Positions 56,897 through 64,000 of a stretch of 64,000 bases of DNA are shown here, piece after piece; within the stretch, counting starts at the first letter, position 1; each line of letters begins with the position of its first letter. The notes under the pieces were generated by a model. That model ran no database searches. It was given only the letters and a program-made list of their open reading frames with translations, and had not been told where the DNA came from. This DNA comes from Xylanimonas oleitrophica (GTDB lineage: Bacteria; Actinomycetota; Actinomycetes; Actinomycetales; Cellulomonadaceae): contig NZ_QKWH01000001.1 in assembly GCF_003244315.1 (NCBI RefSeq), forward strand, positions 248,001 to 312,000, in the 5' to 3' direction. Both the position numbers and the translations under genes were made by a program.

Positions 56897-59260
56897 ATGG
56901 GCCACCCGACCGAGCGCGGCAACGCGCCCGAGCCGACCACCGCAGCCGGACCTGACGCCGGGTCCACGGCCGACGACGCCGTCCCCGAGCCGAGCACCCC
57001 GGCTCAGACCTCGTCCGTGCCGCCGGACGCGGACGAGGCGCGCCCCGGGAGCGCGGCGCCCGAGAGCGCGGACGGCCCTGCGGCGTCCGGGAGCGCGGAC
57101 GGCCCTGCGGCGTCCGGGAGCGCGGACGGCCCTGCGGCGCCCGAGGACGACGGCGACGAGGCGCCCGCCCCGGCGCAGGAGACGAGCCCGGCGCCCTCGG
57201 CGCCCTCGGAGCCGTCGGCTGCCGCGCAGGACGACGACGAGACGCCGTACGTGCCCCCGGTCAAGGCGTACGAGCGGCCCGAGGAGCCTGCCGTCCCCAC
57301 GGCGCAGTACTCCGAGGGCGAGCCCACGATGGCGCTGCCTGCGGTGGTCGGCACGATCGCCGGCCCCGCGGCCGGCCCCGCGGCGAGCGCAGCGCAGGGC
57401 GCGGGACGGGGCAAGGACGCCCCGCCGGCGGCCGTGCCGCCCGCGCAGGCGGGCCTGGGCACCGCCCCCGGGGTGCCCGCGGGCGCGTCAGGGCCTGGCG
57501 CCCCGCCGGCGGACCCGCTCTCCGGCCTGGTGGGCGACGGTCAGCCGAGCCGCGCCCCCAAGGCGCTCCTGTGGGCGGGCGTCGCGGTGATCGTGCTCGC
57601 CGGGGTGTACGCCGGGGCCCAGTGGGCGTTCGCCGACCGGGTGCCGACGGGCACGCACGTCGCGGGCATCGACCTGGGCGGCCTCTCGCGCGACGAGGCC
57701 GTCTCGCAGCTCGAGGCTGGTCTGGGGCCACGTGCCGCCGAGCCTGTCGAGGTCGTGGCCGGGGAGGCGTCCACGACGCTCGACCCGGCGTCGGCCGGTC
57801 TCCGGTTCGACGCCGCGGGCACCGTCGACGGGCTGACCGGGTTCTCGCTCTCCCCGGGCCGGCTGTGGGCGCACCTGACCGGCGGCGCCGACACCGATCC
57901 CGTGGTGCGGGTCGACGGCGCCCGCCTCGACGCCACCGTGGAGCAGCTCGTGGACGGGCTCGCCACCGAGCCGGTCGACGGCACCGTGGCGTTCACGGAC
58001 GGCGAGGCCGTCGCGACCCCCGCCCAGGACGGCACGCGCGTCGAGGCCGAGGGCGCCACGGCGGTGCTGCGCGAGAAGTGGCTCGTGGAGCAGGGACCCT
58101 ACGAGCTGCCCACCGAGGCGGTCGCCCCGGAGATCACGCAGGCCAAGACCGACGCCGCCCTCGAGCAGGCACGGACCATGATCTCGGCTCCCGTCGTCGT
58201 CCAGGTGGGCGACCAGCGGCCCGAGCTGCCCCCCCAGACGCTCGCGGCGCTCGCGTCGTTCGAGCCCTCGGGCGGGGAGCTGGCCCCGGTGCTCGACGCG
58301 GACAAGCTCGTCACGGCGGTCGTGGACCGCACGCGGAACCTGCTCACGGAGCCGGACGACGCGCACTTCGAGTTCGTCAACGGAACCCCGCAGATCGTGG
58401 GCGGCAAGCCGGGCACCACGCTGGACCCGGCCGCGCTCGCGGAGGCCGTGCGCACCGCCGCGCTCGGGACGGAGCGGACGGCGAGCGTCGAGCTCGTGGA
58501 GCGGGACCCGGAGCACACGCGGGAGGGTCTCGAGAAGCTCGGGATCAAGGAGGTGGTGAGCAGCTTCAGCACCCCGCTGACGAGCGAGCCGGTCCGTACC
58601 CGCAACCTCGTGCGCGGCGCGCAGCTGGTCAACGGCACCCTGATCGAGCCGGGCGCCACCTTCTCGCTCCTGGACACCCTCTCGCCCATCACGGTCGCCA
58701 ACGGCTACTATGCAGCCGGCGTGGTCAGCAACGGCCTGCACACCGAGGGCGTGGGCGGTGGTCTGTCGCAGATGGCCACCACCACGTACAACGCCGGGTT
58801 CTTCGCCGGGTTCGAGGACGTCGAGCACCGCCAGCACTCGTACTGGTTCTCCCGCTACCCGGCAGGGCGCGAGGCGACCATCTACGTGGGCTCGATCGAC
58901 ATGCGGTTCAAGAACGACACCCCCTACGGAGCGCTCATGCAGTCGTGGGTGGCCGACGGCCGCCTGCACGTGCAGATCTGGAGCACCAAGTACTACGAGG
59001 TCAAGGAGCGGTCGGGCGAGAAGCGCAACATCGTGCCGGCCACCGTGGTCACCAAGTCGGGGCCCGGCTGCGAGAGCTACCCGAAGGGCAACGACGGGTT
59101 CGCGATCTCGTACTTCCGCCAGGTGTTCCTCGAGGGGCGGATGGTCAAGGACGAGACGTACTCCTGGACCTACAAGCCTGACAACGGGATCGTCTGCGCG
59201 GCCCCCGAGCCCACCGGACCGCCGCCTGCCGAGGGCGCGCCGGCGCCGGCGGACGGCTGA
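56897..59260 (+). CDS. VanW-domain cell-wall protein with a long disordered cytoplasmic tail
   Basis: 787 aa from an ATG at 56897 (GGAG seven bases upstream; a GTG at 56891 is also in frame). Residues about 1-220 are Pro/Ala/Glu/Asp-rich and disordered, with three copies of a nine-residue repeat (SADGPAA core). One membrane segment at about 222-244 anchors an outside part: peptidoglycan-binding-4-like repeats (about 250-500), then VanW (about 550-690) with LVRGAQLVNGTLIEPGATFSLLD split motifs and GGGLSQMATTTYNAG. Wall or membrane-surface function is inferred; despite the name, VanW is not evidence for vancomycin resistance. Confidence 0.85.
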   Translation: MGHPTERGNAPEPTTAAGPDAGSTADDAVPEPSTPAQTSSVPPDADEARPGSAAPESADGPAASGSADGPAASGSADGPAAPEDDGDEAPAPAQETSPAPSAPSEPSAAAQDDDETPYVPPVKAYERPEEPAVPTAQYSEGEPTMALPAVVGTIAGPAAGPAASAAQGAGRGKDAPPAAVPPAQAGLGTAPGVPAGASGPGAPPADPLSGLVGDGQPSRAPKALLWAGVAVIVLAGVYAGAQWAFADRVPTGTHVAGIDLGGLSRDEAVSQLEAGLGPRAAEPVEVVAGEASTTLDPASAGLRFDAAGTVDGLTGFSLSPGRLWAHLTGGADTDPVVRVDGARLDATVEQLVDGLATEPVDGTVAFTDGEAVATPAQDGTRVEAEGATAVLREKWLVEQGPYELPTEAVAPEITQAKTDAALEQARTMISAPVVVQVGDQRPELPPQTLAALASFEPSGGELAPVLDADKLVTAVVDRTRNLLTEPDDAHFEFVNGTPQIVGGKPGTTLDPAALAEAVRTAALGTERTASVELVERDPEHTREGLEKLGIKEVVSSFSTPLTSEPVRTRNLVRGAQLVNGTLIEPGATFSLLDTLSPITVANGYYAAGVVSNGLHTEGVGGGLSQMATTTYNAGFFAGFEDVEHRQHSYWFSRYPAGREATIYVGSIDMRFKNDTPYGALMQSWVADGRLHVQIWSTKYYEVKERSGEKRNIVPATVVTKSGPGCESYPKGNDGFAISYFRQVFLEGRMVKDETYSWTYKPDNGIVCAAPEPTGPPPAEGAPAPADG
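57062..57142 (+). repeat. Three tandem copies of a 27-bp coding repeat in the VanW-domain gene
   Basis: Units 57062-57088, 57089-57115 and 57116-57142 are nearly identical and each encodes nine residues with the core SADGPAA. They sit in the disordered cytoplasmic tail and could vary in number between strains. Confidence 0.85.
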
Positions 59261-60150
59261 TGCTGGGCCGTACCGAGCGCGAGTCGCCCGCCCATGCGGC
59301 GCTCGCGGCGCACCTGGGCCGCTGGTCGGGCGTGCACGGGGTGCGCCCGGAGAGCGACGCGGGTGCCGACGAGCAGGTGGAGCTGCTGGACCTGGGCACC
59401 TCGGCGGAGACGCTGGCGACGGTCGCGAGCATCGCGGACCTCGCTGCCGTCGTCCACGTGGGGCACCCGGAGCTTCCGGCCCCGGGCCTCGAGCAGGTGC
59501 TCCTGGCGGGCGACGCGTCGCTGATCCTCACGGCAGCGGTCGCGGTGCCGTCCCAGTGGACGTGGGTGGGTCGCCCGGGGGCGACGGGCGGGGCGGTCGT
59601 CATCGACGAGGCTGGTCTGCGCGACTGCCGCGACCTGCTGCGCACGCTGGGCGTCTCGCCGCGGCTGGTGCCCACGCGCACGCCGGTCGAGGAGCGCCTG
59701 GCGGTGGCGGGGCCCTCGGGGTCCCTCGTCCTGGAGCGGTCCCGCGTGCCGGCGGCGCTGACGGAGCTGCCGGGCGCCGAGCACCTGGCAGCTCTCCCGC
59801 CCGTCTGGTACGGACTCCTGGAGTCGCGCGAGGAGTGGCCGCGCTTCGAGGACCCGGCGCAGGTGTGGCTGGCGTTCGGCCCCTACGACGACCACCGGGG
59901 TTCGCTCCAGCCGACGCTGGCGGTGATCGCGGAGGCCGGGATCGACCTGCAGCACCTGCGCTCGCACCCTTCCGCGCTGGGGCCCCACGTGTTCTTCACG
60001 TCGTTCCGCTGCCCGCGCGTGGAGGTGCTCGACGCCCTGGTGGCCGAGCTGGACGCGCGCGGCGTCGCGCACCGCACGCTCGCGGTGCTGCCGGGCTCGG
60101 AGTTCGTGCCGGGACCGCAGGCGCTGGCGCCACGGTGGGCCGGCGCGTGA
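59260..60150 (+). CDS. Protein with a C-terminal ACT-like domain, coupled to pheA
   Basis: 296 aa. ATG at 59260 overlaps the stop of the upstream gene by one base; its own stop overlaps the pheA start (GTGA). The first 190 residues match no family I recognise. Residues about 205-280 (DHRGSLQPTLAVIAEAGIDLQHL, then GPHVFFTSFRC) follow the ACT regulatory-domain pattern of prephenate dehydratases, where the equivalents are PGAL and YVFFVD. It may be a separate regulatory partner for PheA or TyrA. Not a known enzyme by sequence. Confidence 0.65.
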   Translation: MLGRTERESPAHAALAAHLGRWSGVHGVRPESDAGADEQVELLDLGTSAETLATVASIADLAAVVHVGHPELPAPGLEQVLLAGDASLILTAAVAVPSQWTWVGRPGATGGAVVIDEAGLRDCRDLLRTLGVSPRLVPTRTPVEERLAVAGPSGSLVLERSRVPAALTELPGAEHLAALPPVWYGLLESREEWPRFEDPAQVWLAFGPYDDHRGSLQPTLAVIAEAGIDLQHLRSHPSALGPHVFFTSFRCPRVEVLDALVAELDARGVAHRTLAVLPGSEFVPGPQALAPRWAGA

Positions 60151-61097
60151 CCACGGTCGCGTACCTCGGCCCGGAGGGCACCTTCACCCACGAGGCGGTG
60201 CGCGGGTGGGGACGGCGCTCTGGGGAGACCGTGGTGGAGCGCCCGCTCGACACGGTCGCCCAGGTGCACGACGCCGTCGCCTCGGGCGCGGCGGACCGCG
60301 GCGTGGTGGCGATCGAGAGCTCGGTGGAGGGGTACGTGGTGCCCTCGCTGGACGCGCTGGTGGGCAGCGCCGGCGTCGTCGCGGTCGACGAGGTGGTGCT
60401 GCCCGTGTCGTTCGACGCGTTCGTGCGCCCGGGGCACGGGGAGCTGACGGAGGCTGTGGCCCACCCGCACGGGCTGGCGCAGGTGTCGCGGTTCGTGGCG
60501 GAGCGCGGGCTGCGGCCGGTGCCTGCGCCGTCGAACGCCGCGGCGTGCCGGGACGTGGCAGCGCACCAGGTGGCGTTCGGCCCCCGGCTGTGCGGTGAGC
60601 TGTACGGCCTGGAGCGGCTCGCGTCCGCGGTGGAGGACGTGGGCGGCGCGCGCACGCGGTTCCTGGTGCTGGCGCGGCGGGACGAGGCGGCCGCCGTGCT
60701 GGCGCAGGCGCGCGAGCAGGGCGCGTCCGTGGCGGCGCAGTGGCGCACGATGCTGGCGATCACCCCGGTGGTGACGGGACCCGGTGTGCTGGCGCGGGTC
60801 ACCGCGGCGTTCGGTGAGCGGGGCGTGAACATGTCGAGCCTGGTGACCCGGCCGCTCAAGGCCCGGGCGCTGCAGTACGTGTTCGTGGTGACGCTCGACG
60901 CCGCGCCGTGGGCCCCCTCGGTGCGGGGGCTGCTCCAGGACCTCCTGGCCGCCGGGGACTCGCTCAAGACGCTGGGCGCCTACCCGGCCCAGCCGGGCGA
61001 CGGCGGATTGGACGGCGTGCTGCCCGACCACGTGCCGGTGGCCGGCGTCGTGGCGGGCGACGACGCCGAGGCGCAGGCGAGGGGGCTGCTGTGGTGA
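60147..61097 (+). CDS. pheA: Prephenate dehydratase
   Basis: 316 aa from a GTG at 60147. Catalyses prephenate to phenylpyruvate in phenylalanine synthesis. Periplasmic-binding-like PDT domain with AYLGPEGTFTHEA, VVAIESSVEG, PSNAAACRDV and the catalytic TRFLVLAR. A C-terminal ACT domain (about 205-285) has GVLARVTAAFGERGVNMSSL but reads TRPLK where the phenylalanine-sensing ESRP motif is usual. Overlaps tyrA (GTGA), so the two branch-point enzymes are translationally coupled. Confidence 0.92.
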   Translation: MTTVAYLGPEGTFTHEAVRGWGRRSGETVVERPLDTVAQVHDAVASGAADRGVVAIESSVEGYVVPSLDALVGSAGVVAVDEVVLPVSFDAFVRPGHGELTEAVAHPHGLAQVSRFVAERGLRPVPAPSNAAACRDVAAHQVAFGPRLCGELYGLERLASAVEDVGGARTRFLVLARRDEAAAVLAQAREQGASVAAQWRTMLAITPVVTGPGVLARVTAAFGERGVNMSSLVTRPLKARALQYVFVVTLDAAPWAPSVRGLLQDLLAAGDSLKTLGAYPAQPGDGGLDGVLPDHVPVAGVVAGDDAEAQARGLLW

Positions 61098-62098
61098 GCG
61101 CGGACGTCTCGCGCGTCGCGGTGCTGGGGCTGGGGCTGGTGGGCGGTTCGCTCGCGCGGCTCCTGCACGCGCGAGGGCTGGCGGTGGTGGGCTACGACGC
61201 CGACCCCGCCGCCCTGGACGCGGCGCGGGACGCGGGCCTCGAGACGGCCGACGACGTGCCGGGCGTGCTCGCCGGGGCCGACCTGGTGGTGCTGGCAGTG
61301 CCCCTGCGGGTCATGGAGCCCACCGCGCGGGAGGTGGCTCGGCACGTGGCCGGCACGGCGGACGCGACCGTCACCGACGTGGGCTCGGTCAAGGGACCGG
61401 TGCGTCGCGCGGTGGAGGCTGCCGGCCTGGGGGAGCGGTACGTGGGAGCGCACCCCATGGCCGGCACCGAGCGCAGCGGGTTCGGTGCCTCGAGCGCCGA
61501 CCTCGTGCGTGGTGTGCCGTGGGCGGTGACGGTGACCCGGGCGACCGCGGGCGGGCGCCTGGCGGCGCTGCTGCGCCTGCTGACGGGGCCGCTCGAGGGC
61601 ACGGTGGCGGTGCTCACGGACGAGCTGCACGACGAGGCGGCCGCCCTGGTCAGCCACGTGCCCCACGTGCTGGCGACCCAGCTGCTCAACGCGGTGGCGG
61701 GCACCCCGGTGCGGGAGGTGGCGCTGGGCCTGGCCGCCGGCAGCTTCCGGGACGGCACCCGGGTCGCGCTCACGGACCCGGCCCGGACCGAGGCGATGGT
61801 GGTCGAGAACGCGGCCTGGGTGGCGCCCGCGCTGCGCCGGGCGGTGCGGGACCTGGAGATGCTGGTGGCGGCGCTGGAGACGGGGGCGCCGGTGCACGGG
61901 TTCTTCCACGCGGCGGACGGGGTGCGCGCCGTCCGCCGGGAGATGCCGGCCGAGCCCGGGGCGGCGCGGGCGCGGGGCGTGCAGGACGAGCCGCCGGTCG
62001 CCCTGGCGGGCGACTGGCCAGCAGCGCTGCGCGAGCGGTGCGCGGCCGGGGCGGTCGTGGTGGGCATGACGGCGGACGAGGTGCTGCTGGGCCTGTAG
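61094..62098 (+). CDS. tyrA: Prephenate dehydrogenase
   Basis: 334 aa from a GTG at 61094 within the pheA stop; the adjacent GTG at 61091 is an alternative. N-terminal NAD(P)-binding Rossmann motif VLGLGLVGGS, then VTDVGSVKGPV, the catalytic-histidine segment GAHPMAGTERSGFGA, and an all-helical C-terminal dimerisation domain. Converts prephenate (or arogenate) to the tyrosine precursor. The last 60 residues carry no ACT domain, so feedback control may come from elsewhere. Confidence 0.92.
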   Translation: MSADVSRVAVLGLGLVGGSLARLLHARGLAVVGYDADPAALDAARDAGLETADDVPGVLAGADLVVLAVPLRVMEPTAREVARHVAGTADATVTDVGSVKGPVRRAVEAAGLGERYVGAHPMAGTERSGFGASSADLVRGVPWAVTVTRATAGGRLAALLRLLTGPLEGTVAVLTDELHDEAAALVSHVPHVLATQLLNAVAGTPVREVALGLAAGSFRDGTRVALTDPARTEAMVVENAAWVAPALRRAVRDLEMLVAALETGAPVHGFFHAADGVRAVRREMPAEPGAARARGVQDEPPVALAGDWPAALRERCAAGAVVVGMTADEVLLGL

Positions 62099-62167
62099 CC
62101 CCCGCCGGACGCTGCTTGCGGTCGGCCGGCGTCCGCGGTGCGGGCGGCGCCCTGGTGCTCTGGGCGG

Positions 62168-62455
62168 TCAGGGGTGCCGCGGTGCCCGCCGTGGCGGGCG
62201 GGGCGGGATGCGCTTGACGGCCTCGATGGCCGGCCCCGGCACCCGCACCTCGTCGGAGCGGCCCGACGACGCGGCGTCGGTACGCAGCCGCAGCCCGGCG
62301 TCGTCGGTCTCCAGGACGACGCCGATGACGTCGGTCCACACCGCTCCCCGCCCGGCGTCGCGCGCTTCGCGGGCCTCGTCCGGGGACAGGCGTCGGCGCA
62401 CCACGACGCGGGCTCCCGCCGGCAGGTGCCGCCACGCGGGCGTGTCGTCGCTCAC
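62168..62455 (-). CDS. Small protein like the N-terminal domain of Rv0428c-type acetyltransferases
   Basis: 95 aa from a GTG at 62455 with AAGGTGG five bases upstream; an upstream GTG at 62464 would add three residues. HLPAGARVVVRRRL, VWTDVIGVVLETDDAGLRLRT and the closing EAVKRIPPRP match the SH3-like N-terminal module found before GNAT domains in some actinobacterial acetyltransferases. No GNAT domain follows, so catalytic activity is not expected. It diverges from fdxA. Confidence 0.6.
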   Translation of the reverse strand: MSDDTPAWRHLPAGARVVVRRRLSPDEAREARDAGRGAVWTDVIGVVLETDDAGLRLRTDAASSGRSDEVRVPGPAIEAVKRIPPRPPRRAPRHP

Positions 62456-62516
62456 ACGGACCACCTTTCGAGACGGTGGGGCCAGGACCCGGCGTCCGGG
62501 GCCCCGGGGGCGATAC

Positions 62517-62522
62517 TAGAGT
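62517..62522 (+). promoter_or_regulatory. Candidate -10 box for fdxA
   Basis: TAGAGT, preceded by TAC, in an AT-rich patch between the divergent genes. The leader would be about 75 bases, with GAAGG eight bases before the GTG at 62605. Confidence 0.45.
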
Positions 62523-62604
62523 TCGGACAAGACCGTGCATCCTCGTGCGGCCGCCGCGGCGCTCGCGCCGCGCGGCCCCCTCATCGTGACGGAAGGTTCC
62601 CCTC

Positions 62605-62922
62605 GTGACCTACGTGATCGCCCAGCCGTGCGTCGACGTCAAGGACAAGGCGTGCATCGAGGAATGCCCTGTCGACTGCATCTACGAGGGCAAGCGCTCG
62701 CTGTACATCCACCCGGACGAGTGCGTCGACTGCGGTGCCTGCGAGCCGGTGTGCCCGGTCGAGGCGATCTACTACGAGGACGACGTGCCGGAGCAGTGGA
62801 AGGACTACTACAACGCGAACGTGGAGTTCTTCGACGACCTGGGCTCGCCTGGCGGTGCCGCGAAGATGGGCCAGATCGACAAGGACCACGCGGTGATCGA
62901 GGCCCTGCCTCCGCAGGCCTGA
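62605..62922 (+). CDS. fdxA: 7Fe ferredoxin (3Fe-4S and 4Fe-4S)
   Basis: 105 aa, GTG start. First cluster region CVDVKDKACIEECPVDCIY and second CVDCGACEPVCPVEAIYYED give the cysteine pattern of actinobacterial FdxA/FdxC. The C-terminal tail with PEQWKDYYNANVEFF is typical. Cytoplasmic electron carrier. It directly precedes dapC, as fdxC precedes dapC (Rv1177-Rv1178) in M. tuberculosis. Confidence 0.97.
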   Translation: MTYVIAQPCVDVKDKACIEECPVDCIYEGKRSLYIHPDECVDCGACEPVCPVEAIYYEDDVPEQWKDYYNANVEFFDDLGSPGGAAKMGQIDKDHAVIEALPPQA

Positions 62923-62938
62923 GCGGCCGGCACCTCGT

Positions 62939-64000
62939 ATGGGACTCGCTGACCTCCGCGACCTTCCCTACCCGTGGGACACCCTGGCGGACGTGACCGC
63001 CACGGCTCGTTCCCACCCGCGCGGGCTGGTCGACCTGTCGATCGGCACGCCGGTGGACCCGACCCCGGCCGTGGTGCGTGACGCGCTGGCCGCGGCGTCG
63101 GACGCCCCCCGGTACCCGTTGACGTACGGCACGCCTGCGCTGCGAGAGTCGGTCGCGGCGTGGTTCGCGCGCCGCCGCCAGGTGCCCGGTCTGGACCCGG
63201 CGGGCGTGCTGCCCACCCTGGGCTCCAAGGAGCTGGTGGGGCTGCTGCCGTCGCTGCTGCGCCTGGGGCCGGGGGACGTCGTGGTGCACCCCGCGGTGGC
63301 CTACCCCACGTACGACGTCGGTGCCCGGTTCGCCGGGGCGACGCCGCTGGCGACCGACGACGTCGAGGAGTGGGCCGGGCGCACCGACGTGCGGCTGGTG
63401 TGGGTCAACTCGCCGTCGAACCCGACGGGCGCGGTGGCGAGCCCCGAGCGGCTGCGCCGGGTGGTGGAGGCGGCGCGTGCCCTCGGTGCCGTCGTCGTCT
63501 CGGACGAGTGCTACGCCCAGCTGCCGTGGGCGGACCGCTGGGTGGGGCCTGGCGGCGTGTCGCGGGTGCCGAGCCTGCTGGACCCGGAGGTCGCGGGCGG
63601 CTCCCACGAGGGGTTGCTGGTCGCCTACTCGCTGTCCAAGCAGTCGAACCTGGCGGGCTACCGTGCCGCGTTCGTGGCGGGGGACCGGCGGCTGGTGGCG
63701 GATCTCCTGGCGACGCGCAAGCACCTGGGCATGATCGTGCCGCGCCCCGTCCAGGAGGCGATGCGTGCGGCGCTGGACGACGACGCGCACGTGGACGCCC
63801 AGCGGGCGCTGTACGGGCGGCGTCGCGAGGTGCTGCTGGGCGCGCTGCGGGACGCCGGGTGGGTGGTGGACCACTCCGAGGCGGGCCTGTACCTGTGGGC
63901 TCGCCCGGCCGACCCGCAGGACGCGCCCGGCAGCCGGGAGCTCGTGGCCCGGCTGGCGCGGCTGGGCATCCTGGTGGCACCCGGGGAGTTCTACGGCCGG
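62939..64000 (+). CDS. dapC: N-succinyldiaminopimelate aminotransferase, cut by the right edge
   Basis: 354 codons visible from an ATG at 62939 to the window end. Fold-type I aminotransferase: LTYGTPALRESVAAWF, VNSPSNPTGAV with the PLP-ring asparagine region, VVSDECYAQL, and the Schiff-base lysine K234 in YSLSKQSNLAGYRAAF. Transfers an amino group from glutamate in lysine and diaminopimelate synthesis. Starts 16 bases after the fdxA stop. Only the last few residues are probably missing, since the family averages about 360-400. Confidence 0.93.
   Translation, partial: MGLADLRDLPYPWDTLADVTATARSHPRGLVDLSIGTPVDPTPAVVRDALAAASDAPRYPLTYGTPALRESVAAWFARRRQVPGLDPAGVLPTLGSKELVGLLPSLLRLGPGDVVVHPAVAYPTYDVGARFAGATPLATDDVEEWAGRTDVRLVWVNSPSNPTGAVASPERLRRVVEAARALGAVVVSDECYAQLPWADRWVGPGGVSRVPSLLDPEVAGGSHEGLLVAYSLSKQSNLAGYRAAFVAGDRRLVADLLATRKHLGMIVPRPVQEAMRAALDDDAHVDAQRALYGRRREVLLGALRDAGWVVDHSEAGLYLWARPADPQDAPGSRELVARLARLGILVAPGEFYGR

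Noticed and set aside
56897-59260. Vancomycin resistance function for the VanW-domain protein
   Set aside because: VanW domains occur widely in wall proteins of Gram-positive bacteria, and no vanHAX-type genes are nearby.

Overview
The window is high-GC actinobacterial DNA with tight operons, many 1-4 base start/stop overlaps and frequent GTG starts. Mycothiol biosynthesis (mshB), IspH, a 7Fe ferredoxin next to dapC, class II fumarase and a putative beta-glucoside uptake operon point to a Micrococcales member near Cellulomonas / Cellulosimicrobium / Isoptericola. That placement is inferred from gene content only.

0-15.3 kb: a DUF1697 gene cut by the left edge and a PIN-PhoH ATPase, then a reverse-strand operon of lipoprotein binding protein, two ATPases, two permeases and a GH3 glycosidase. 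A TetR gene diverges from it, with an 18-bp palindrome between them. Next come a FUSC-type membrane protein, fumarase, beta-carbonic anhydrase and xseB. 15.3-26.1 kb: an ABC-F ATPase sits between xseB and xseA, followed by ispH, rmuC, an ABC-2-like exporter pair, a GNAT enzyme and ychF.

26.05-30.11 kb is a nested insertion. The last 17 bases of ychF recur near 30.1 kb, where they are followed by a consensus-like YchF C-terminus (VEFRFNV, stop), so a roughly 4-kb lower-GC islet appears to have entered the ychF 3' end. It carries a P-loop kinase-like gene, an APH-fold phosphotransferase and an ANT-like nucleotidyltransferase. The last is split by a 1,424-bp IS5-type element with 14-bp inverted repeats and a CTAG target duplication; removing the element restores the reading frame exactly. 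The element carries a CPCC-family cysteine-rich gene inside its repeats and has a frame-disrupted transposase.

30.1-51.1 kb: a degraded remnant, a phosphoribosyltransferase, a second Opp/Dpp-type transporter operon, a four-gene MacB/FtsX-like cluster, a methyltransferase and a third Opp/Dpp-type operon. The second and third transporters each use one fused double ATPase. All three transporter operons have a strong hairpin directly after the binding-protein gene, which suggests the binding protein is made in excess.

51.1-64 kb is mostly housekeeping: BCCT transporter, typA, mshB, a small membrane protein, a VanW-domain wall protein, an overlapping aromatic amino acid operon (ACT-like protein, pheA, tyrA), a small acetyltransferase-domain-like protein, fdxA and dapC cut by the right edge. 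The order binding protein / typA / mshB / ferredoxin / dapC matches the typA-lpqW-mshB-fdxC-dapC neighbourhood of mycobacteria. No tRNA, rRNA or CRISPR array was seen.
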